A stretch of 6,441 bases of DNA, taken from NCBI GenBank assembly GCA_023460715.1, contig JAEWPH010000010.1:1-6441 (forward strand). The letters run 5' to 3'. Below are positions 1-5,818 of the stretch, one piece after another (position 1 is the first letter of the stretch; the number at the start of each line of letters is the position of its first letter). The notes under the pieces were generated by a model that ran no database searches, was not told the DNA's origin, and was given only the letters and a program-made list of their open reading frames with translations. Source of the stretch: Pseudomonadota bacterium (lineage in GTDB: Bacteria; Pseudomonadota; Gammaproteobacteria; Burkholderiales; Burkholderiaceae_C). The translations under genes and the position numbers were made by a program.

Positions 1-1460
1 CGGCCCAGCCGCGCGTCCTGCGCGGGGCCATCGCCCTGGGACTGGCGCCCGGCGAGTCGGCCCCGCTGCCCGCCAGCGGCGTGGCCGCCAACGTGCAGTT
101 GCCGGAGGTGGACGTGCAGGTCTGGGAGGCGGCTCTGCAGGTGCCCGACACCTTGGCCGCCACGACGGCCTCCACGGCCGCGGCGCCCCCTGCATCGGAG
201 GCGGCAGCGGCTGCCGGCGGCGAGGCCAGCGTGTCGGCCAAAGCAGAGGCCAACGGAGCCGCCGCGGCGCAGGAATACCTTCCTTCCCAGATCGCGCTGC
301 GTGCGCGCAGCTTCACCATGCAGGGCCGCACGCTGCACAACGTGGTGGTGGGCGGCTCGCGCGAAGGCAGCACCTGGCGCGCCAACCTCGATGCCACCGA
401 GCTGAGCGGCTATGTCGAGTACCGGCAGGGCGCGGCCGCAGCGGCGGACGGCGCCCCGCCGCAATTCTTCGCGCGCCTGGCGCGGCTGGCCATCCCGCAG
501 GCTGCGGCCACGCAGGTCGACTCGCTGCTGGACGAGAAACCCGCCAGCACGCTGCCTTCGCTGGATATCGTGGTGCAGGACTTCGAACTGCGCGGGCGCC
601 GTCTGGGCCGCATCGAGATCGAGGCACAGAACCGCGCCGTCGGCGGTGGCCAGCGCGAATGGCGTCTGGGCAGGTTCAACCTCATCGCGCCCGAGGCGAC
701 CCTCACCTCCAGCGGGCGCTGGGGCCTGGTGCCGGGCACCAGCGGCGAGGGCGCGCAGCGCCGCACCGTCATGGACTTCCGCCTGGACATCCGCGATTCG
801 GGTGACCTGCTGTCGCGCTTCGGCATGGACGGCGTGGTGCGGCGTGGCAAGGGTCGCATGGAAGGGCAGATCGCCTGGATGGGCGCGCCCATCAGCCCCG
901 ACTACCGTTCCATGACCGGGCAGATGAACGTGAACGTGGAGTCCGGCCAGTTCCTCAAGGCCGATCCGGGCCTGGCCAAGCTGCTCAGCGTGCTGAGCCT
1001 GCAGTCGCTGCCGCGCCGCCTGACGCTGGACTTCCGCGATGTGTTCAGCGAGGGCTTCGCCTTCGACTTCGTGCGCGGAGACGTGCGCGTGGAGCAGGGC
1101 GTGGCCACCACCAACAATCTGCAGATGAAGGGCGTGAACGCGGCCGTGCTCATGGAAGGCAGCGCCGACATCGACCGCGAGACGCAGAACCTGCACGTGG
1201 TGGTGGTGCCCGAGATCAACGCCATGACCGCGTCCCTGGTGGCCACGGCGATCAACCCCGTCGTCGGGCTGGGCAGCTTCCTGGCCCAGGTGTTTCTGCG
1301 CGGTCCCCTGGTGCAGGCGGCCACGCAGGAGTTCCGCATCGACGGCACCTGGGCGGACCCGCGCATCGAGCGCGTGGCGCGCCGCAAGCCTGCACAGGGC
1401 ACCGGCGGCGCTGCGCCCGATGCCTCTTCGACGAATTCCTCTTCCGGAGAAGCCTCATGA
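1..1460 (+). CDS. yhdP: YhdP family AsmA-like envelope protein, C-terminal part (5' end outside window)
   Basis: The reading frame is already open at base 3 and runs about 485 codons to TGA 1458-1460, so the GTG at 81 is internal and the true start lies upstream. YhdP proteins are very large (about 1,270 residues in E. coli), inner-membrane anchored, with an AsmA-like periplasmic body implicated in phospholipid transport to the outer membrane. Family hallmarks seen here are FFARLARLAIP (about 466-498), the block LPRRLTLDFRDVFSEGF (about 1008-1058), and VPEINAMTAS followed by NPVVGLGSFLAQ (about 1206-1290), then a GTWADP motif near the end. Between about 150 and 275 there is an Ala-rich low-complexity insert, probably a flexible linker. 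The tail is Ser/Thr/Gly-rich. The stop overlaps the next start as ATGA, implying co-transcription and translational coupling. The family call is strong; the lipid-transport role is transferred from E. coli. Confidence 0.93.
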   Translation, partial: AQPRVLRGAIALGLAPGESAPLPASGVAANVQLPEVDVQVWEAALQVPDTLAATTASTAAAPPASEAAAAAGGEASVSAKAEANGAAAAQEYLPSQIALRARSFTMQGRTLHNVVVGGSREGSTWRANLDATELSGYVEYRQGAAAAADGAPPQFFARLARLAIPQAAATQVDSLLDEKPASTLPSLDIVVQDFELRGRRLGRIEIEAQNRAVGGGQREWRLGRFNLIAPEATLTSSGRWGLVPGTSGEGAQRRTVMDFRLDIRDSGDLLSRFGMDGVVRRGKGRMEGQIAWMGAPISPDYRSMTGQMNVNVESGQFLKADPGLAKLLSVLSLQSLPRRLTLDFRDVFSEGFAFDFVRGDVRVEQGVATTNNLQMKGVNAAVLMEGSADIDRETQNLHVVVVPEINAMTASLVATAINPVVGLGSFLAQVFLRGPLVQAATQEFRIDGTWADPRIERVARRKPAQGTGGAAPDASSTNSSSGEAS

Positions 1461-2272
1461 AAGTCGCTGCCTTGCAGATGGTGTCGGGCGCCTCGCTCGA
1501 CGCCAACCTCGCCCAGGCCCGCACGCTGCTGGCCGAGGCCGCGGCGCAGGGCGCCGAACTGGCCGTGCTGCCCGAGTACTTCTGCTTCATGGGTGCGCGC
1601 GATACGGACAAGATCGCGCTGCGCGAGACCCAGGGCGAGGGCCCCATCCAGGGCTTCCTGGCCGATGCCGCACGCGAGTACGGCCTGTGGGTCGTCGGCG
1701 GCACGCTGCCGCTGGCCTGCGACAGCGACACCCAGGTCTTCAACACCACGCTGGCCTTCGACCCCACCGGCGCCTGCGTGGCGCGCTACGACAAGATCCA
1801 CCTGTTCCGCTTCGAGAACGGCGCCGAGCGCTTCGACGAGGCGGCCGTCATCCGCGCGGGCCATGCGCCGGCGCGCTTCACCCTGACCGCGCGCGACGGC
1901 ACCGCCTGGCGCGTGGGGCTGTCGGTCTGCTACGACCTGCGGTTTCCCGAGCTGTACCGCCAGCATGCGAAGGCCGGCGTGGACCTGCTGCTGGTCCCCA
2001 GCGCCTTCACCCATACCACCGGCCAGGCCCACTGGGAGGTGCTGCTGCGCGCCCGCGCGGTGGAGAACCTCGCCTATGTGCTGGCGCCCGCCCAGGGCGG
2101 CACGCACGAGAACGGCCGCCGCACCTGGGGCCACAGCATGCTGGTGGATCCGTGGGGCAGCGTGCAGGCCCAGCGGCCGGAAGGGGCGGGCGTGGTGCTG
2201 GGTTCGCTCGACCCGGCCTTTCTCCGGCAGGTGCGCACACAGCTGCCGGCGCTCGACCACTGCGTGCTGTAA
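1457..2272 (+). CDS. Nit-type carbon-nitrogen hydrolase, probable deaminated glutathione amidase
   Basis: This is a complete 271-residue nitrilase-superfamily protein of normal length, with no signal peptide and so probably cytosolic. The catalytic triad is visible: Glu40 in LPEYF, Lys113 in RYDKIHLF and Cys158 in SVCYDLRFPELYR. The Nit1-like signatures RFENGAERFDE, AHWEVLLRARAVEN and GHSMLVDPWG favour the branch that hydrolyses deaminated glutathione (an amide by-product of transaminases) to 2-oxoglutarate and cysteinylglycine, a metabolite-repair reaction. An omega-amidase or another amidase is possible but fits less well. The ATG at 1457 overlaps the yhdP stop (ATGA) and has a GGAGA ribosome site at 1446-1450, six bases upstream, which fixes the start. 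In Pseudomonas the same yhdP-nitrilase pair is followed by tldD; here a two-component system follows instead. The family is certain; the substrate is inferred. Confidence 0.93.
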   Translation: MKVAALQMVSGASLDANLAQARTLLAEAAAQGAELAVLPEYFCFMGARDTDKIALRETQGEGPIQGFLADAAREYGLWVVGGTLPLACDSDTQVFNTTLAFDPTGACVARYDKIHLFRFENGAERFDEAAVIRAGHAPARFTLTARDGTAWRVGLSVCYDLRFPELYRQHAKAGVDLLLVPSAFTHTTGQAHWEVLLRARAVENLAYVLAPAQGGTHENGRRTWGHSMLVDPWGSVQAQRPEGAGVVLGSLDPAFLRQVRTQLPALDHCVL

Positions 2273-2301
2273 TTCCGCCCGCGCCGCAGAATCCAGGCCC
2301 T

Positions 2302-2325
2302 GGCGCCGCGCAGGTGCGCGACGCC
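2302..2325 (+). other. GC-rich hairpin after the nit gene
   Basis: GGCG (2302-2305) pairs with CGCC (2322-2325), and CGCGC (2307-2311) pairs with GCGCG (2316-2320) around an AGGT loop, with one C/A mismatch between the two helices. It lies 30 bases after the nit stop. No T-run follows, so it is not a standard intrinsic terminator. It could protect the mRNA 3' end or assist Rho-independent pausing. In DNA this GC-rich, a chance hairpin is also plausible. Confidence 0.3.
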
Positions 2326-2352
2326 CCACCACCGACATGACATCCTTCATCG

Positions 2353-2372
2353 GCCGCTTTGGCGGCTTTCTT
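2353..2372 (+). terminator. possible weak intrinsic terminator before the histidine kinase
   Basis: GCCGC (2353-2357), loop TTTG, and GCGGC (2362-2366) form a five-pair stem followed by TTTCTT (2367-2372). The position between nit and the kinase gene would allow it to separate the two transcription units. The stem is short and the T-run is broken by a C, so partial read-through is likely. No convincing sigma-70 promoter was found between it and 2423. Confidence 0.3.
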
Positions 2373-2422
2373 GCGACGGGCCCGCACCCGCTGCGGTCTG
2401 CGCAACGCCCGGGAGGCTCCGC

Positions 2423-4516
2423 ATGAGCAGCGCCGCCGTGCCCGATCCTGCGCCGGACGCCACCGTGGGCGCCGGGCTCGGTGTGGACGCGCCCCTGCCC
2501 TGGCGCCGCTGGCACACGGCCTGGCGCCGCTGGTCGCTGTGGACGCTGCTGGTGGCGCTGGTCGTCAGCATGCTGATCACGCTGGTCTGGCTGGCGGGAC
2601 GCTATGAGGCCAGCCAGGTGCAGAGCAAGCTGGAGCGCGATACGGCCGATGCGGTGGCCGACATCCGCATGGCCTTCTCGCACAACCTGCAGAGCCTGCA
2701 GGCGCTGCAGGCCAACGGGCCCGACCTCGCCTCGTGGGAGAGCCGCGCCACCGACCTGCTGAGCGCGCGCCGCGAGCTGGTGCGCGTGGAGTGGCGCGAC
2801 AGCCAGCTGCGCCTGCACGCCCATGCCGAGACGCCTTACCGCCCCATGCAGTGGGACGCCGAGGCCCGTGGCACCACGCACTCCGACATCGCCATGGCCT
2901 GCAGCAATGCGCGGCGCATCGGCGGGCCGTCGTACTCCAGCAGCTATTTCCAGCCGCAGCGCGACGGCATGGGCTCCGAGATGATGGAGCTGTGCGTGCC
3001 CCTCATCGACGGCGGCCGCTTCACGGGCTTCCTGGTGGCGACGTACGCGCTGCAGAACGTGCTGGTAGACCTGGTGGCACCCAATCTGCAGCGCGGGCAG
3101 GAGGTGTCCTTCACCGAGGCCGACGGCACCCGCCTGGCCATGGTCGGGGCCATGCGGCGCGGTTCGCGCATGTTCACCGCGCAGCAGCTGTTCGACCTGC
3201 CGGGGGCGACGCTCGTGCTGCGCATGGACAGCTGGCACAGCGCGCCCAGCGTGTTCCCCAACGTGCTCACGGCGCTGGTCACCGCCATGTCGATCGCGCT
3301 GGTGACAGTGCTCGTCGTGCTGGTGCGCGACAACCGCCGCCGCCTGCGCGCCGAGCGCGACCTGGCCGATGCGCTGGCCTTCCGCAAGGCCATGGAAGAC
3401 TCGCTGGTCACCGGCCTGCGCGCCCGCGACCTGCAGGGCCGCATCACCTACGTCAACCCGGCCTTCTGCGAGATGGTGGGCTTCACGGCGCAGGAGCTGG
3501 TGGGGCTGTCGGTACCGCTGCCTTATTGGCCGCCGGAGTTCGCGCAGGAGTACAGCGAACGCCAGGTGATCCGCCTGTCGGGCCAGCAGATTCCGCCACG
3601 CGAAGGCTACGAGTCGACCTTCATGCGGCGCGATGGCACGCGCTTTCCCGTGATGATCTACGAGGCGCCGCTGATCAACGCGCAGGGGCTGCACACCGGG
3701 TGGATGAGCTCCTTCCTCGACGTGAGTGACCAGCGCCGCATCGAGGAGCTGTCGCGCACCTCCCAGGAGCGCCTGCAGGCCACGGCGCGGCTGGCCACGG
3801 TGGGCGAGATGGCTTCGCTGCTGAGCCACGAGCTGAACCAGCCGCTGGCCGCCATCTCCAGCTATGCCAACGGATCGCTCAACCTGCTGGCGGCGCCGGA
3901 TGGCGCGCCCGACCAGCCGCCCGAGCCCGAGGCGCTCAAGGATGTGCACACGGCCATGCAGCGCATCGCCCAGCAGGCCGAGCGCGCCGGACGGGTCATC
4001 AAGAGCGTGCACGACTTCGTGCGCCGGCGCGACCAGTCGCGCGAGACCGTGCCGGCGCGCGACCTCTTCGATGCGGTGATGCCCATCATCCGGCTGCAGG
4101 CCCGCAAGCTGGCGGTGCGCGTGCACATCGACATCGAGCCCGGCCTGCCGCCGGTGCTGTGCGACCGCACCATGGTCGAGCAGGTGCTGCTCAACCTGGC
4201 GCGCAACGCCATGCAGGCCATGGACGACCCGCAGATCCACCCGCGCGTGCTCGACCTGCGGGTGCGCCGCGCCGCGTCGAACGCCAGCCAGACCTGGCTG
4301 GAGTTCTCGGTGGGCGACATCGGCGTGGGCATCCCCAGGGAGGTGGGCGAGCGCCTGTTCACGCCTTTCTTCACCACGCGCAGCGAGGGCATGGGCCTGG
4401 GCCTGTCGCTGTGCCGCACGGTGGTCGAGCAGCACGGAGGCTTTCTCGGCCATGCCGCGCGTGAGCCGCGTGGTACGGTATTCACTTTCACCCTGCCCGC
4501 CGCGCCCGAGGCCTGA
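2423..4516 (+). CDS. membrane PAS-domain sensor histidine kinase (DctS-like architecture)
   Basis: This 697-residue kinase senses a signal with its periplasmic domain and phosphorylates a partner regulator. Order: short cytoplasmic N-terminus (1-36); TM1 about 37-58; periplasmic sensor about 60-277 with only two cysteines (C160, C191); TM2 about 279-301; charged linker; PAS/PAC domain about 320-438 (ITYVNPAFCEMVGF from 341); HisKA with phospho-acceptor H469 in LLSHELNQPLAAISSYANG; and an ATPase domain with N-box N595, G1 box D632-I-G634-V-G636, F-box LFTPFFTT (645-652) and G2 box GMGLGLSLC. No catalytic residue is missing. The ATG at 2423 has a strong GGGAGG ribosome site at 2411-2416. Size, layout and the adjacent FixJ-type regulator resemble DctS/DctR of Rhodobacter capsulatus (C4-dicarboxylate sensing), but no transporter gene is in the window, so the ligand is unknown. 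Kinase identity is very secure; dicarboxylate sensing is a guess. Confidence 0.94.
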   Translation: MSSAAVPDPAPDATVGAGLGVDAPLPWRRWHTAWRRWSLWTLLVALVVSMLITLVWLAGRYEASQVQSKLERDTADAVADIRMAFSHNLQSLQALQANGPDLASWESRATDLLSARRELVRVEWRDSQLRLHAHAETPYRPMQWDAEARGTTHSDIAMACSNARRIGGPSYSSSYFQPQRDGMGSEMMELCVPLIDGGRFTGFLVATYALQNVLVDLVAPNLQRGQEVSFTEADGTRLAMVGAMRRGSRMFTAQQLFDLPGATLVLRMDSWHSAPSVFPNVLTALVTAMSIALVTVLVVLVRDNRRRLRAERDLADALAFRKAMEDSLVTGLRARDLQGRITYVNPAFCEMVGFTAQELVGLSVPLPYWPPEFAQEYSERQVIRLSGQQIPPREGYESTFMRRDGTRFPVMIYEAPLINAQGLHTGWMSSFLDVSDQRRIEELSRTSQERLQATARLATVGEMASLLSHELNQPLAAISSYANGSLNLLAAPDGAPDQPPEPEALKDVHTAMQRIAQQAERAGRVIKSVHDFVRRRDQSRETVPARDLFDAVMPIIRLQARKLAVRVHIDIEPGLPPVLCDRTMVEQVLLNLARNAMQAMDDPQIHPRVLDLRVRRAASNASQTWLEFSVGDIGVGIPREVGERLFTPFFTTRSEGMGLGLSLCRTVVEQHGGFLGHAAREPRGTVFTFTLPAAPEA

Positions 4517-4654
4517 CGCCGGAGGCCTCGGCCCCGACGGCAGGGGGCTTGCCCCGACAATGCACCGCATGAACTTCCAGATCCCAGGCGCCGGCCGCGG
4601 CGCCGCCCCTTTGCACCGCCCGGGCCGGGCGGCGTCCGTCCGGGTGGGCGGCTG

Positions 4655-5293
4655 ATGGAACCCGTCTCCAACGCCACCGTCTACATCGTCGACGACGACG
4701 CCGGCGTGCGCGAGGCCCTGGCCTGGCTGTTGCGCTCGCGCCGTCTGCCCAGCGAATCGTTCGACAATGCCGAAGCCTTCGAGGCCATGCTGGCCGAGCG
4801 CGCCGCCCACGGCGGGCGGCAGCGCCAGCCCTGCTGCCTATTGCTGGATGTGCGCATGACCGGCATGAGCGGGCTGGCCCTGTTCGACAAGCTGGTGGAG
4901 CGGGGCGACATCGCCGCCATGCCCGTGATCTTCCTCACCGGGCATGCCGACGTGCCCACGGCCGTGGCCACGGTCAAGCGGGGTGCCTTCGACTTCTGCG
5001 AGAAGCCTTTTTCCGACAACCTGCTGGTGGACCGCATCCAGGGGGCGCTGGCGCTGTCCGCCGCGCACATGGAAGAGCGGCGCGCGCAGCATGAGCTGCA
5101 GGACCGCTTGGCCGACCTGACCGACCGTGAGCGTGACGTGATGCGCCTGGTGGTGGAGGGCCTGCCCAACAAGCTCATCGCCGACCAGCTGGACATCAGC
5201 GTGCGCACGGTGGAGGTGCACCGCTCGCGCGTGTTCGACAAGATGCAGGTGAAGTCCGCCGTCGAACTGGCCAACCTGCTGCGCAGCCTTTAG
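4655..5293 (+). CDS. FixJ/NarL-type response regulator, receiver plus LuxR-type DNA-binding domain
   Basis: This 212-residue cytoplasmic regulator is of normal length for the class. The receiver domain (about 7-125) has acidic residues D13-D15 in VYIVDDD, phospho-acceptor D65 in LLLDVRMTGMSG, T95 in VIFLTGHADV and K117 in CEKPF. A linker helix precedes a LuxR/GerE helix-turn-helix (about 153-212) with LTDRERDVMRLVVEGLPNK and the recognition region ISVRTVEVHRSRVFDKM. It is presumably phosphorylated by the kinase 138 bases upstream and then binds promoters of target genes not present here. The ATG at 4655 is preceded only by a G-rich, non-canonical ribosome site (about 4642-4648). The gap before it contains a small GGGGC/GCCCC stem at 4544-4555. 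Its TAG stop (5291-5293) straddles the left end of the mobile element, yet the reconstructed pre-insertion sequence also ends in TAG, so the protein is intact. Confidence 0.94.
   Translation: MEPVSNATVYIVDDDAGVREALAWLLRSRRLPSESFDNAEAFEAMLAERAAHGGRQRQPCCLLLDVRMTGMSGLALFDKLVERGDIAAMPVIFLTGHADVPTAVATVKRGAFDFCEKPFSDNLLVDRIQGALALSAAHMEERRAQHELQDRLADLTDRERDVMRLVVEGLPNKLIADQLDISVRTVEVHRSRVFDKMQVKSAVELANLLRSL
5290..5292. repeat. left target-site duplication TTA
   Basis: TTA directly abuts the left end of the element and is repeated as TTA at 5560-5562 just outside the right end. Removing the element and one copy gives continuous sequence CCTTTAGCAATTCC. A 3-bp match can occur by chance, but its exact placement at both ends of perfect inverted repeats makes a real duplication likely. 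Confidence 0.65.
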
Positions 5294-5310
5294 AGCCTGT
5301 TTACGATCTC
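5293..5310 (+). repeat. left terminal inverted repeat (18 bp)
   Basis: GAGCCTGTTTACGATCTC matches the reverse complement of 5542-5559 at all 18 positions. Similarity continues inward: TCGCG (5318-5322) pairs with CGCGA (5529-5533) and GGG (5315-5317) with CCC (5535-5537), giving an imperfect repeat of about 30 bp. The first G also completes the TAG stop of the response regulator gene. Confidence 0.9.
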
Positions 5311-5322
5311 CCATGGGTCGCG

Positions 5323-5421
5323 CAGCGGTGTGGACGGGATGGATGCAAGGCGCGGTGCGCCGTGGATAGCCTGGCTATCCACCAGCGCCGCAACGCCGCA
5401 GACCGCCCGCCCACGCCGCTG
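5323..5421. repeat. internal inverted-repeat arm I of the element
   Basis: CAGCGGTGTGGACGGG (5323-5338) pairs with CCCGCCCACGCCGCTG (5406-5421) with 14 Watson-Crick pairs, one G-T wobble and one mismatch. The tip is a perfect 10-bp inverted repeat, GTGGATAGCC (5362-5371) and GGCTATCCAC (5373-5382), around a single T. Shorter helices between them (GGCG 5349-5352 with CGCC 5394-5397, TGC 5344-5346 with GCA 5398-5400) make the arm almost continuously paired. Confidence 0.8.
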
Positions 5422-5429
5422 CCCTTCGG

Positions 5430-5529
5430 GTTGGAGCGAAATCGGGCGATTGGACGCCCCGGTTGCTTGCATGGGCACGAGCCCATGCGGCGCACCCGAA
5501 GCATCCACTCATCCCGATTGCGCTCCAAC
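5430..5529. repeat. internal inverted-repeat arm II of the element
   Basis: GTTGGAGCGAAATCGGG (5430-5446) pairs with CCCGATTGCGCTCCAAC (5513-5529) at 16 of 17 positions. Inside it, TGGA (5451-5454) pairs with TCCA (5504-5507), and the tip is a perfect 8-bp stem, GCATGGGC (5469-5476) and GCCCATGC (5481-5488), with loop ACGA. Confidence 0.8.
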
Positions 5530-5541
5530 GCGATCCCCTGT

Positions 5542-5559
5542 GAGATCGTAAACAGGCTC
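5542..5559 (-). repeat. right terminal inverted repeat (18 bp)
   Basis: GAGATCGTAAACAGGCTC is the exact reverse complement of 5293-5310 and marks the right boundary of the element. It is followed immediately by the second TTA. Confidence 0.9.
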
Positions 5560-5562
5560 TTA
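5560..5562. repeat. right target-site duplication TTA
   Basis: This is the second copy of the TTA found at 5290-5292. It is followed by GCAATTCC, which would have directly followed the regulator's TTA before insertion. Confidence 0.65.
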
Positions 5563-5761
5563 GCAATTCCCTGAGGCGCTGAGCGGCTCCATGCAGCCGC
5601 CAGAGCCGGCAGCCCTCGCTGCGGGGCCGCCTTCGGCTTGCTGCCACTGGGCCTGGCCTTGCCCGTATCGGTTGCGGCCACGGGCACATGCGGCGAAATC
5701 GCTTCCCATCCCCGCCGCCCAGGCGGGGTCAGCGCGTGGCGTCTCTCATCCAGAGCCCTCC
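5563..5761. other. non-coding intergenic stretch with several hairpins
   Basis: I see no convincing gene between the element and the terminator. Visible structures are GGCAGC (5608-5613) with GCTGCC (5640-5645) enclosing a GCCG/CGGC stem (5626-5629 with 5634-5637), TGCCCGT (5660-5666) with ACGGGCA (5680-5686), and a perfect 7-bp stem CCCCGCC (5710-5716) with GGCGGGG (5722-5728). None is followed by a T-run on the plus strand, so none is a clear terminator for the response regulator gene. Open frames on both strands lack ribosome sites and recognisable domains. The sequence may be remnant or repetitive DNA. Confidence 0.5.
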
Positions 5762-5790
5762 AAAACAAAAGGCAGGCCCAGGCCTGCCTT
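5762..5790 (-). terminator. rho-independent terminator of the OmpA-family gene
   Basis: AAGGCAGGCC (5769-5778) and GGCCTGCCTT (5781-5790) form a perfect 10-bp stem around CA (in practice about 8 pairs with a larger loop). Read on the minus strand the stem is followed by TTTTGTTTT (complement of 5762-5770), a classic intrinsic terminator tail. It begins 28 bases after the OmpA-like stop codon. A smaller GGCCC/GGGCC hairpin at 5800-5813 lies between stop and terminator. On the plus strand there is no T-run, so it is directional. Confidence 0.88.
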
Positions 5791-5818
5791 GGTGCTGAAG
5801 GCCCTCGTGGGCCGGAGA

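Larger units (their letters stand above)
5293..5559. mobile_element. 267-bp MITE-like non-autonomous element with perfect terminal inverted repeats
   Basis: The ends are an 18-bp perfect inverted repeat (GAGCCTGTTTACGATCTC at 5293-5310 and its complement at 5542-5559) flanked by TTA on both sides. The element is far too short for a transposase, and I see no credible protein in it, although minus-strand frames stay open because of base composition. Nearly the whole sequence is self-complementary: a basal stem (5292-5322 with 5529-5560), arm I (5323-5421) and arm II (5430-5529). Size, termini, duplication and lack of coding fit a miniature inverted-repeat transposable element mobilised in trans. 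A 3-bp TTA target would suit the TNA target preference reported for the IS1031 subgroup of the IS5 family, but the parent element is not visible and this assignment is tentative. It lies between convergent genes, so it disrupts nothing. Confidence 0.82.

Noticed and set aside
81..1460. GTG at 81 as the start of the first gene
   Set aside because: The same frame is open to the window edge, and the residues before it fit YhdP, so the GTG is an internal valine codon.
4533..4561. Possible promoter before the regulator with -10-like GACAAT at 4556-4561
   Set aside because: No acceptable -35 hexamer lies at the right spacing, and the sequence can equally be chance.
902..4810. A 1,302-codon minus-strand open frame antisense to four plus-strand genes
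   Set aside because: Its translation is low-complexity Arg/His/Ala/Gly-rich with no domain, and it lies opposite well-recognised genes with intact motifs. Such antisense frames arise from strong third-position GC bias.
5710..5728. CCCCGCC/GGCGGGG stem as terminator for the response regulator
   Set aside because: The stem is perfect, but no T-run follows on either strand, and it is over 400 bases from the regulator stop.
5301..5768. Minus-strand open frames crossing the mobile element
   Set aside because: No ribosome site or recognisable domain is present. The sequence is explained by inverted-repeat structure, so the frames are treated as non-coding.
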